The notes under the pieces are model-generated. The model did not search any database and was not told where the DNA came from. It saw nothing but the letters and a program-made list of their open reading frames with translations. From DAOTTI01 sp034437795 (lineage in GTDB: Bacteria; Chloroflexota; UBA11872; UBA12225): a stretch of 31,866 nucleotides of DNA. Numbering within the stretch: the stretch's first letter is position 1; each line of letters starts with the position of its first letter. The position numbers and the translations under genes were made by a program. Below, piece after piece: positions 1 through 7,139 of the stretch. Location of the stretch: the NCBI GenBank assembly GCA_034437795.1, contig DAOTTI010000020.1, positions 1 through 31,866 on the forward strand. Direction: 5' to 3'.

Positions 1-1635
1 GAAGTGCATGATCCCCCGCTGGAAGCGCTGGTAGACGAAGCGCCGGTTGGCCGGATCAAAGGCCGGCTGGCTGGTGGGAAAACCCCAGATCTCCAGATTG
101 AGCAGCGCCGCCAGGTCTGGATCCGCCCCCGGATCCACGCCCGGCACGGTGGTGACGAAGGTGGCAAAGAAGCGCACCGGCAGGCCTTCGACGCTGTCGG
201 GCGCCACCCGCCGGACGTGCTCCAGCACCGCCACGCCATAGTTGGGTGTGCCGGGCGGAGGCGCCGCCCCCGCTACGGCGGGATCATGCGCCGGGAAGGT
301 GGAGAAGTTGATCTGGTTGAAGGGCATCAGGTCCGGATCAAGCAGGTTCATGGTCTGCACGGGGGCGCCGGCGCCACACTGCTGCAGGAGCTGGCGCTGG
401 AAGAACTGGGTGGTGCAGCCAAGGAAGGGGAAGGTGCGGGAGACGGGGAAGCCAAAGGTATCGACCCCGCCACGGGCGGTGAAGTAGCTCCAGAAGGGGT
501 CGTGGTCCACGCGGTAGCTGGTCTCGAAGAAGAACCGTGCGTCCCGCGGCGCTGGCGGTGGCGCGGGGGTGGGCGCCGGCGTGGGGGTCGCCGTCGCTGC
601 CGGAGCGGCCGTGGCCGTGGGCGTGGCGGTCGCCGCTGCCGTCGGCGTGGGAACGGGCGTGGTCGGCGCGCCAAAGACGATGAAGGCGTCCACGTCCACC
701 ACGTTGTCCGTCGACGGGCCGCTGTGGGTGCCCGTGACCTCGATGCGGATGGTGTGCGTCCCGTCGCCTAACCCTTCGAAGCGGAAGGCCTGCTGGAGCC
801 GCTCCTCCGGATTGAAGAGGTCCGCGGTGCTCTTGAGCGCGCCATCCACCAGGACGCGGGCGATGCCGCGGTTCGGGCCGGTGGAGGTGAGCCAGGTGAT
901 GGAGCCGCCGGTGAAGGTGAACTGGGCGGCGGAGCCGGCGGCGCTGGCGCGATGGACCGTGCCGCCACTGGCCCGCGTCTCGTTCACCGCGGACCAGGTC
1001 CCCGAGTAGGTCACCGCGGGGTCCGTGTCCTCAAAGCGGATCGGCTCAGGCGCCACCGCCCCGGCGGCGATAAAGGCGTCCACGTCCACGTTGGTACCAG
1101 TGGAGGCGCCGGTGCGCTGCCCCGTCACCTCCACACGGATGGTGTGGTCCTGGTCGCCGGCCAGGCCGCCCCAGGACAACTCCTGCTGAAACTGCTCGGA
1201 CGGGGCGTACAGGTCAACTGTGCCGCGGTCCTGGTCATCGATGAACACGCGGGCGATACCGCGGTCCGGGCCCCTGGTGGTGACCCAGCGGATGTTGGGG
1301 CCGGGGAAAGTGAGCTGGACGAAGGCGCCGGCCGCATTGGACCGGCGCAGCGAGCCGGCGCTGGCCCGCGCCTCGCTCACTGCCGTCCAGGCGCCGGAAT
1401 AGAGCAGCGCGGGGTCATTGTCCTCAAACCGGCCTCCCGCGCGCTGCACCGGCGTCGGCGTAGGGGTGGCCGTGGCCTGGCCGTAGACGCTCGCTGGACC
1501 CCCGCCGATGAACCATGCGACTGCCGCCGCCAGCGCCAGCGCCGGGAGCGCCAGCGAGTGCGGCCGGCGCGGCCGCCTGGCGCCTGCACGCCGGGCCGCA
1601 CTGCGGCCGGCAGCGATCTGTGCCATGTGCTTCAT
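1..1635 (-). CDS. Secreted modular protein, two tandem beta-rich repeats plus C-terminal FGFP-type domain (3' end outside window)
   Basis: This reading frame is open for 545 codons from ATG 1635 to the window edge, so the C-terminus is missing. GGAGG lies 12 bases before the ATG and GAGGAGG overlaps it. Residues 1-25 are Arg-rich. Residues 26-45 are hydrophobic and end near VYGQA, which fits a signal peptide or anchor. A TPTPTP stretch follows. Two homologous repeats (about 69-195 and 201-325) each open with RFEDxDP, YSGxW and ASAG, and end with a TxTxxVDVDAFI-like strand. A Thr/Pro/Ala linker covers 324-364. The C-terminal part has FWSYFTARGGVDTFGFPVSR and FVYQRFQRGIMHF, an LGFP-like style common in secreted Chloroflexota proteins. 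The repeats look like ligand- or surface-binding beta-sandwiches. That role is inference; no catalytic motif is visible in the part present. Confidence 0.82.
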   Translation of the reverse strand, partial: MKHMAQIAAGRSAARRAGARRPRRPHSLALPALALAAAVAWFIGGGPASVYGQATATPTPTPVQRAGGRFEDNDPALLYSGAWTAVSEARASAGSLRRSNAAGAFVQLTFPGPNIRWVTTRGPDRGIARVFIDDQDRGTVDLYAPSEQFQQELSWGGLAGDQDHTIRVEVTGQRTGASTGTNVDVDAFIAAGAVAPEPIRFEDTDPAVTYSGTWSAVNETRASGGTVHRASAAGSAAQFTFTGGSITWLTSTGPNRGIARVLVDGALKSTADLFNPEERLQQAFRFEGLGDGTHTIRIEVTGTHSGPSTDNVVDVDAFIVFGAPTTPVPTPTAAATATPTATAAPAATATPTPAPTPAPPPAPRDARFFFETSYRVDHDPFWSYFTARGGVDTFGFPVSRTFPFLGCTTQFFQRQLLQQCGAGAPVQTMNLLDPDLMPFNQINFSTFPAHDPAVAGAAPPPGTPNYGVAVLEHVRRVAPDSVEGLPVRFFATFVTTVPGVDPGADPDLAALLNLEIWGFPTSQPAFDPANRRFVYQRFQRGIMHF

Positions 1636-1673
1636 GCCGATAGTGGCCCTCCTCAGGTGTCCATGTGTTGCTG

Positions 1674-1732
1674 TGGCATCCGGCGTGGCCATCCGCCGTG
1701 GCCATCCGCCGTGGCCATCCGCCGTGGCGTTG
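1674..1732. repeat. 13-bp minisatellite upstream of the secreted protein
   Basis: The unit GTGGCCATCCGCC occurs three times in perfect tandem, flanked by an imperfect copy on each side. It lies 39 bases upstream of the minus-strand ATG at 1635. Read on the minus strand each full unit contains GGATGG, so the leader carries several out-of-context ATG triplets. A similar 14-bp array lies at 28188-28243, before or at the xylanase start. Confidence 0.8.
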
Positions 1733-1869
1733 CCGTGAATTGTTCATGCGAGCAAAGTACGTGCCAGCGTCGGTCGGTCCGCCGCTCAAAGAGCCTGTCT
1801 CACCTCGCGCAGGCCTGCGCCATTACCGCTGGCAACTGCCGCACGGCGAGCCCCGGATCCCTGACAGGC

Positions 1870-1995
1870 AGTGAGTGCCCCCACCCTCTCCCTGCGGGAG
1901 ATGGAACTCCTTGGTCTCCTACAGGGAGAAGCGACACCTCGGTCTCCCATCTCGGTCTCCCAAAGAGAGAGGGAACTCTGCGCCCGCCGTGAAGG
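1870..1995. repeat. Degenerate cluster of the dispersed palindromic repeat
   Basis: Three partial copies follow one another. CACCCTCTCCC-tgc-GGGAGA is at about 1880-1900, GGTCTCCTACAGGGAGA at about 1913-1930, and GGTCTCCCAAAGAGAGAGGG at about 1954-1973. Orientation is the reverse of the copy at 3946-4006. The stems are imperfect, so these look like decayed copies. Confidence 0.5.
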
Positions 1996-2127
1996 TGCGG
2001 CCCTGCGGTCGAGCCTGCTTGAGCGGGCTTCGCCACGCTCTAGCCGGACCGCTTCAGCGGCCGGCGCGCGGCCCCCGCGTGATGCTTCCTCTCGCTGGGA
2101 CGGTCTCACGGCGACCACCGCAGACGC

Positions 2128-2201
2128 CCTGGCCATGATTATTCGCAAGCGGAGCCCTCACCCTCTTCCCTATATGCAGAGGGAACTCTTCGCCGGCGGC
2201 A
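2128..2201 (-). repeat. Dispersed palindromic repeat (minus orientation)
   Basis: Read on the minus strand this copy has the left arm GGCGAAGAGTTCCCTCT, a loop, AGAGGGTGAGGGCTCCGC, then GAATAATCATGGCCAG. That right flank matches the left flank of other copies (ATCATGGCCAGCGA), which suggests the unit can repeat head to tail. It precedes the RING-like gene by about 45 bases. Confidence 0.65.
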
Positions 2202-2245
2202 CACAAGTTGCCCGCCTCCTCTCCCAGAGAGCGACGCAGAACGCC

Positions 2246-2680
2246 ATGAACGATGACCCTGCGGACCGCGGGACTCGCACGGGGACGGAGACAGAGACCG
2301 GCGACGTAGCCGCTGTGCGCCAGACGGACGCCAGCGCGACGTGGGTGGGGGTAGTGTGCCCGCGCTGCGGCAACAGCATCGGAGAGGGCAGCGAGGTCGT
2401 GCTCTGCCCCAAGTGCCTCTCGCCCAACCACCTGGCGTGCTGGCAAGATCACGGCAACCAGTGCGGGGCGTGCGGCACGACCACCCGCCCCGTCCGGGAA
2501 CTGCCGGCGGGGGACGAGACGCTGGCCCAGGCGCCTGCGGGGCAGCCCAGACCCCCTACCCCGTCCATGGACACGGCAACGGCGGGAGCCAGCCCGGCCG
2601 TGGCCGCCCGCGCCACTCGGCCGGCCACGTCGCGCACACGGCCCCACCGCCCGGCCGGCCTACCGCCGACGCAAGGCTGA
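2246..2680 (+). CDS. Small prokaryotic RING-finger-like protein (144 aa)
   Basis: Residues about 33-72 carry CPRCG, then an LCPKC segment, then H-x2-CW and CGACG. This ordered set of Cys and His pairs fits the prokaryotic RING finger family 1 (cross-brace zinc site). The Trp after the sixth ligand is typical of RING/PHD-like folds. The N-terminus is acidic and Thr/Glu-rich. The C-terminal half is Ala/Pro/Thr/Arg-rich and probably disordered. I chose ATG 2246 because the frame upstream runs through palindromic repeats. The ribosome binding site is weak (GAGAG). Members of this family are poorly understood in bacteria, so the function is open. It stands alone and converges on the desulfhydrase gene. 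Confidence 0.68.
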   Translation: MNDDPADRGTRTGTETETGDVAAVRQTDASATWVGVVCPRCGNSIGEGSEVVLCPKCLSPNHLACWQDHGNQCGACGTTTRPVRELPAGDETLAQAPAGQPRPPTPSMDTATAGASPAVAARATRPATSRTRPHRPAGLPPTQG

Positions 2681-2752
2681 CGTCCGGAGGCGAAGCCGGC
2701 CCGCGAGCGCTCCCGTCAACGCTTCGTTCGCCCCGATCCTTCACCAGGCGGC

Positions 2753-2822
2753 GCCCTCGCTCTAACCCTCTCCCAAAGGGAGACGGGGCTCGTCTCGCTG
2801 GCCGTGCATATGCCAGGCGAGA
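2753..2822 (-). repeat. Dispersed palindromic repeat at a convergent gene junction
   Basis: The core CCCTCTCCC-AAA-GGGAGACGG sits at about 2766-2786. The flank CGCTGGCCGTGCATATGCC matches the CTGGCCATGAT flank of other copies. It lies between the stop of the RING-like gene (2680) and the stop of the desulfhydrase gene (2841), where a two-way terminator would be expected. Confidence 0.7.
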
Positions 2823-2840
2823 GACGTGAATGGCAGGGCG

Positions 2841-3881
2841 TCAGCCTTCTACCAGCTCGGCGGCGTAGGCGAAGAGCGCCGGGGCGCCGCCAGTGTGCCA
2901 GAAGACGAGCCGGCTGCCGGCCGGAAAGCGCCCGGCGCGCGCCTCGCCAATCAGGCCGGCAAGGGCCTTACCTGAGTAGACCGGGTCGGTAAAGACCCCT
3001 TCCGTCTGGGCCAGCAGCCGGATGGCGGCCCGCCCACCGTCCGAGACGCGCCCGTAGCCCGGGCCGGCGTAGCCTCCCAGCACCTCGACCTGGGCCTCGA
3101 GGTCGGGGACCTGCGATGGCGCCAGCCCCAGGCGCTCGGCGGTACGGCGGGCCAGATCGGCCACCGCGCGGCGCAGTCCCTCCGGATCGCCGTCGACGTC
3201 CACTCCCAGCACGCGTACGGGGCGTCCCGCGCCCGCCAGGAGCGCGGCCCCCAGCGCCAGGCCGGCCTGCGTCCCCGCGGAGCTACTGGCGTGGACGACC
3301 GTGACGTCCGCCAGGCCATGCGCGCTGAGCTGCCCATCGAGCTCCAGCATAGCTGCGGTGTAGGCGGCAGCCCCCAGGGGCACCGACCCGCCGACGGGGA
3401 TCAGGTAGGGCCGGCGGCCCTGCGCCCGCAGGCGCTCCGCCAGGGCTTCCATGGCCGGCCAGGTCTCCACCGTGCGCCGCACCGGCACGAGCTCCACGTG
3501 GGCGCCGAGCAGGTGGTCTAGCAGGAGGTTGCCCTGCACCGGACTGGCCTCGGCCCCCCGCAGGACGAGGAACGGCTCCAGGCCCGCCAGTCGGGCGCAG
3601 GCGGCGGTCAGGCGCGCGTGGTTGGACTGGGCCGCGCCGGTGGTGATCACGCAGTCCGCCCCCTGCGCCAGGGCGTCGGCCAGCAGGTACTCCAGCTTAC
3701 GCACCTTGTTCCCGCCAAAGGCCGGGCCGAGCAGGTCGTCGCGCTTGAGCCACACGCGCACGCTGCCGCCCAGGGCCGCGCCGAAGCGAGGGGCGGGCTG
3801 TAACGGGCTGGGGCCGCCGGTGAAGGCCAGCCGGGGCAGGCGATCAAGCGAGGCAGCGAGCGCACGGAGCACGCCGCTCAT
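2841..3881 (-). CDS. D-cysteine desulfhydrase / ACC deaminase-family PLP enzyme
   Basis: A 346-residue protein of the fold-type II PLP family that includes D-cysteine desulfhydrase (D-cysteine to pyruvate, H2S and ammonia) and 1-aminocyclopropane-1-carboxylate deaminase. Visible hallmarks are LKRDDLLGPAFGGNKVRKLE with the PLP lysine at about K59, TTGAAQSNHARLTAAC, a phosphate-binding SSSAGTQAGLA segment, and the C-terminal HTGG. Length is normal for the family. I chose ATG 3881 because the 12 codons further upstream (to 3917) run toward a palindromic repeat and do not resemble family N-termini. Desulfhydrase and deaminase activities cannot be told apart from these motifs, though the sequence reads closer to DcyD-like proteins. 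It is a cytosolic single-gene unit. Confidence 0.85.
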   Translation of the reverse strand: MSGVLRALAASLDRLPRLAFTGGPSPLQPAPRFGAALGGSVRVWLKRDDLLGPAFGGNKVRKLEYLLADALAQGADCVITTGAAQSNHARLTAACARLAGLEPFLVLRGAEASPVQGNLLLDHLLGAHVELVPVRRTVETWPAMEALAERLRAQGRRPYLIPVGGSVPLGAAAYTAAMLELDGQLSAHGLADVTVVHASSSAGTQAGLALGAALLAGAGRPVRVLGVDVDGDPEGLRRAVADLARRTAERLGLAPSQVPDLEAQVEVLGGYAGPGYGRVSDGGRAAIRLLAQTEGVFTDPVYSGKALAGLIGEARAGRFPAGSRLVFWHTGGAPALFAYAAELVEG

Positions 3882-3895
3882 GGTGCCATACGGAC

Positions 3896-4006
3896 GACGA
3901 CGAGTCCCCTCTCCCAAAGGGAGTGGGCCAGCCCGGATTATTCACAGCCGGCGGAGAGTTCCCTCTCCCAAAGGGAGAGGGTGAGGGCTCTGCTCACGAC
4001 TAATTG
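3896..4006 (+). repeat. Two tandem copies of the dispersed palindromic repeat
   Basis: The first copy (3896-3945) has CCTCTCCCAAAGGGAGTGGG. The second (3946-4006) has a perfect 9-bp stem, CCCTCTCCC (3961-3969), loop AAA, GGGAGAGGG (3973-3981), then TGAGGGCTCTGCTCACGA. It is flanked by GGATTATTCACAGCCGGCGG, matching the outer flank of other copies. This is the clearest example in the window. It sits just upstream of the desulfhydrase start. Confidence 0.8.
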
Positions 4007-4024
4007 ACCAAGCCCGTCCGGGGC

Positions 4025-4050
4025 GCCAGCGCCGCAGCTAAAGCGCTGGC
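4025..4050. terminator. Hairpin downstream of the phosphotransferase gene
   Basis: GCCAGCGC (4025-4032) pairs perfectly with GCGCTGGC (4043-4050) around a 10-base loop, about 75 bases past the minus-strand stop at 4125. There is no T-run, so an intrinsic terminator is not certain. The CTAAAGCGCTGGCTATTT layout also resembles REP-type palindromes seen in many GC-rich genomes. Confidence 0.4.
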
Positions 4051-4124
4051 TATTTACAACTGCCTATCTAGCCTATCTACCGGAAGCCAGGCTGGGACGA
4101 CGACCCAGATACCCGCAGCCGGGT

Positions 4125-6938
4125 TCAACCAGTCTCCGCCGGCGTGGCTGGGACGCCGGACTGCAGACGATGGAGCGTCACGGTGCCCGTGCTGCCGTCC
4201 AGCGTGATCTCCTGGCCGGTTGCGATCCGCTCCGTCGCGCCAGGCACGCCGACCACGGCCGGGATGCCGTACTCACGGGCCACGACGGCACCGTGGGACA
4301 TCGGCCCGCCCATCTCCATCACCAGACCGGCCGCGGTGAGGAAGAGGGGCGTCCAGCCGGGGTCGGTGGAAGGCGCCACCAGGATCTCGCCGGGCTCCAG
4401 CCGCGCGCCGTGGGGCTCAAGGATCACTCTCGCCCTGGCCGTCACGATCCCGGCCGAGGCGGGGGTGCCGCGCAGGACGCCGTCTGTGGCCGGCACTGCG
4501 CCAGACGCCGTGCCGGGCTCGGTGCCGTCCGAGAGCAGAATGCGTGGCACGTGGCGGCGGCGTCGCTCGCGCTCGTAGCTCGCGCGGCGCTCCCGCACCA
4601 CCGGCCGGAGGTCGGCGCCGGCCAGCGCGGCGCGCGCCTCCGGCAGGGTGAGGACGTCGACGTCAGCAGGGGCCTCCAGCCGCCCGGCGCCGGCCAGGGC
4701 CTCCCCGACCGGCTGGAGCAGCGCGCGGACGCGGGCCAGGATGGCCACAGCGTAGAACTTGGGCGCCTCACGCAGGCCGGCCAGGGCGCGAGCGCGGTCC
4801 AGCAGGAGGCGCACCACCCAGCCCTGCAGCCGGCTCTTCGCGCCAGCGCGGCGCACCAGGCCGGCAATCATGGCGCCGGCCTCGTCCTGCGCCCTGCGGA
4901 AGTGCGCGTCGGGGGCCAGCGCGTCGTCCTCGATCTCCAGGTAGCGGGCCAGTGCGCCCAGGACGTACGCCGGATCCTCTCCCCAGCGCGGCAGGCCGAG
5001 GTCGATCTCGGCCACGCCGCGGTGGCCGTAGCGGTTCAGAAAGCCGGCGAGGCCCGCCTGGAGCAGCGGCGGGAGCCGGCCCTCCAGGTAGTCGCGCGCC
5101 AGCCGCTCGGGTGCCGTCTCGCGCACGGCGCGGGCGGCGGCCGCGTCGGCGCGGAGGCGCTGGGCCAGGGCCCACAGCGCCAGGTCCATCTCGGTCGTGG
5201 GGTTATATGGGAGGCCCCGCAGCACGGTCTGGCGTTCGCCGGCGCTGGCCAGGTCACCGAGCAGCGCGCCGGCGGCGGCCCAGGACCCGATGCCGGCGAT
5301 GACAGCGGGAATGACGTACGGGCCGAAGTGAGGCGGGCCCGCGAGCAGCAGGCGCTCGACCGCCGCCAGGCGGTCCTCCAGGCGCGCGTCGGTCGGGAGA
5401 TTGCCCAGCGCCAGGGCCTCGGCCGCAGCGCGATGGGCGCGGGCGCGGGCCGCAGCCGGGCGGAGCAGCGCCCAGAGGACACGCGGCAGGATACGCGTCC
5501 GCAGGAGCACGGACAGGACCGCCAGCAGCGGGCGAACGGTACGCCAGGGCCCCCTGGCCGGCGGCTGCAGACGCGAGTCGGCCAGCAGCGCTCCCACCGC
5601 CTCCGCGCTACGCGCCTCCATGTTCTGGAACGCCCGCAGCACGGCGCGCCGGCCGATGGGGTGGCGCAGCAGGGGCGTGATGTCGATAAACAGGCGATGC
5701 CCGGCTTCGACCAGGATCGTCGGGCCGGTGAACGGGTTGAGCACCGGCCAGCCGGCCAGGGCGGCGAAGGCCGAGCCCATGAGGCGGAAGGCCTGCAGTC
5801 CCATGGGCGTGATCGGGCGGTACACGCCCTGGGCGACGTTGAACGAGAAGTAGACCCGCAGGTCACGGTCGCTGGCCGGTGCGTTGGCAGGCAGCGGGAA
5901 GAGCGTGGTGATCGGGCGGGCCTGGAGGAGCCAGAACGTACCGGCGGTATCCAGCGCCCATTCGATGTCCTGCGGCGCGCCTGGGTGGTGGGACCCGAGC
6001 GGGGAGAAGGCTGAAAAATGGGCCTCCACCCGCGCGCCCAGGCGGGCCAGCTCGCGGATTTGGGCATCGGTGAGACAGGGCTTGGCGGCGCCTTCCAGCT
6101 CTGCTACCACTGCCACGCGCGCTGTACCGCCGCCCGGTAGGCCAACGATCCGCAGGCGCTTGTCGCCCAGGCGCCGCTCGACGATCTCGCCGGTGGGCGT
6201 GTCGACCACGAAGTGGTCGGGCGTGACCGCCCCCGAGACGACGGCCTCGCCCAGGCCGGGACTGGCGTCGATCACCGCCTGCCGGCGCTTGCCGGTGAGC
6301 GGGTTAGCGGTGAACAGCACGCCGGCCACGGCGGCCGGCACCATCTGCTGCACGACCACCGCCAGCTGCACCGTGCGGTGGTCGATCCCGTTGCTGGCGC
6401 GGTAGGCGACGGCGCGGGCGGTCCACAGCGAGGCCCAGCAGCGCCGTACCGCGTCCAGCACGGCGTCCACCCCCACGACCTGCAGCAAGGTGTCCTGCTG
6501 CCCGGCGAAGCTGGCCGCAGGCAGGTCCTCCGCAGTGGCCGAGGAGCGCACCGCGACAGGTGCCGGCTCGCCGCCTCCCAGGGCGAGATAGGCTTGCGCG
6601 ACCGCGTCCGCGATGACCTGTGGTACCGGCGCCGCCAGCAGGCGCTCCCGCGCGGCGCCGGCCAGCGCCTCCAGGCCAGCCGTGTCGCCGGCTGCGGTCG
6701 TCGCCAGCGCCTCCAGGATCTCGTCCAGGCCGGCGCCGGCCGCCACACGGGCGTAGGCGTCGGTGGTGACGCAGCAGCCGGGCGACACAGGGAACCCGGC
6801 GCGGATGAGCTCGCCCAGGTTGGCCGCCTTGCCGCCGGCAACGCCCAGGCTGTGGCGGTCCAGCGCTGAGAGGGGCAGGACGAGCGCCTGGTCCTGCCCG
6901 GTCCTGTCAGGCGCTGAGATGGGCGCAGTGGGTGTCAT
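4125..6938 (-). CDS. PEP synthase-related three-domain phosphotransferase, rifampicin phosphotransferase-like
   Basis: A 937-residue protein. Residues about 25-355 form the ATP-grasp PEP/pyruvate-dikinase N domain, with GGKAANLGELIRAG, VRSSATAEDLPAASFAGQQ and QDIEWALD ending in LLQARPIT. The C-terminus (about 800-937) is the swivelling phosphohistidine domain, with GGPMSHGAVVAREYGIPAVV and the catalytic His near 882. The PEP-binding TIM barrel that PEP synthase carries after this domain is absent. Instead a long helical middle region (about 365-790) lies between the two. This order (ATP, middle, His) is that of rifampicin phosphotransferases, which phosphorylate rifamycins using ATP. The substrate here is unproven; many relatives are labelled only PEP-utilizing enzyme. 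The start is ATG 6938 because the upstream frame lacks family character. The gene is divergent from the sulfatase. Confidence 0.8.
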   Translation of the reverse strand: MTPTAPISAPDRTGQDQALVLPLSALDRHSLGVAGGKAANLGELIRAGFPVSPGCCVTTDAYARVAAGAGLDEILEALATTAAGDTAGLEALAGAARERLLAAPVPQVIADAVAQAYLALGGGEPAPVAVRSSATAEDLPAASFAGQQDTLLQVVGVDAVLDAVRRCWASLWTARAVAYRASNGIDHRTVQLAVVVQQMVPAAVAGVLFTANPLTGKRRQAVIDASPGLGEAVVSGAVTPDHFVVDTPTGEIVERRLGDKRLRIVGLPGGGTARVAVVAELEGAAKPCLTDAQIRELARLGARVEAHFSAFSPLGSHHPGAPQDIEWALDTAGTFWLLQARPITTLFPLPANAPASDRDLRVYFSFNVAQGVYRPITPMGLQAFRLMGSAFAALAGWPVLNPFTGPTILVEAGHRLFIDITPLLRHPIGRRAVLRAFQNMEARSAEAVGALLADSRLQPPARGPWRTVRPLLAVLSVLLRTRILPRVLWALLRPAAARARAHRAAAEALALGNLPTDARLEDRLAAVERLLLAGPPHFGPYVIPAVIAGIGSWAAAGALLGDLASAGERQTVLRGLPYNPTTEMDLALWALAQRLRADAAAARAVRETAPERLARDYLEGRLPPLLQAGLAGFLNRYGHRGVAEIDLGLPRWGEDPAYVLGALARYLEIEDDALAPDAHFRRAQDEAGAMIAGLVRRAGAKSRLQGWVVRLLLDRARALAGLREAPKFYAVAILARVRALLQPVGEALAGAGRLEAPADVDVLTLPEARAALAGADLRPVVRERRASYERERRRRHVPRILLSDGTEPGTASGAVPATDGVLRGTPASAGIVTARARVILEPHGARLEPGEILVAPSTDPGWTPLFLTAAGLVMEMGGPMSHGAVVAREYGIPAVVGVPGATERIATGQEITLDGSTGTVTLHRLQSGVPATPAETG

Positions 6939-7066
6939 GGCGGGTTGCTGAGCCGGCTCACAGGTCACAACACTCGGGGCACAGATTGCAGCTCGTCGGT
7001 CCAATACGACTACTCGAGGGCCGGGCGCGGCCCGTGGCAGGCCCCACGAGGCCCATCGCTCCGGCG

Positions 7067-7131
7067 TGCGGCAGCGGCGCCGTTGCCGCACGGGCGCGGC
7101 GTGCGACCCGCAGGGGGTGTCCACGTATCAT
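7067..7131 (+). promoter_or_regulatory. Near-perfect palindrome and possible leaderless promoter before the sulfatase
   Basis: Positions 7067-7090 form a 24-bp palindrome, TGCGGCA followed by a GC core and TGCCGCA, with one mismatched pair. A -10-like TATCAT lies at 7126-7131, only 8 bases before the sulfatase ATG, which would put the transcript start at or next to the ATG. No ribosome binding site sits at normal distance. No good -35 is visible. The palindrome could be an operator in the divergent gap 6939-7139. Confidence 0.35.
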
Positions 7132-7139
7132 AGCGCCTC

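Larger units (their letters stand above)
1636..2245. other. Intergenic region without a recognisable gene
   Basis: About 600 bases between the divergent starts of the secreted protein and the RING-like protein. It holds the 13-bp minisatellite, degenerate copies of the dispersed palindromic repeat (1870-1995) and one better copy (2128-2201). Open frames across it are low-complexity, change with the repeats and show no protein motif. Promoters for both flanking genes must lie here, but I see no convincing -35/-10 pair. Confidence 0.6.

Noticed and set aside
1780..1805. AAAGAGCCTGTCTCACCTCG as an insertion-sequence end
   Set aside because: It vaguely recalls IS-type termini, but there is no partner end, no target duplication and no transposase fragment.
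952..1992. A 346-codon plus-strand frame
   Set aside because: It is antisense to the secreted protein and then runs through minisatellite and palindromic repeats.
4170..6014. A 614-codon plus-strand open frame
   Set aside because: It is antisense to the phosphotransferase, rich in Arg/Gly/Gln/Ala, and has no motif. GC-rich genes commonly leave long open antisense frames.
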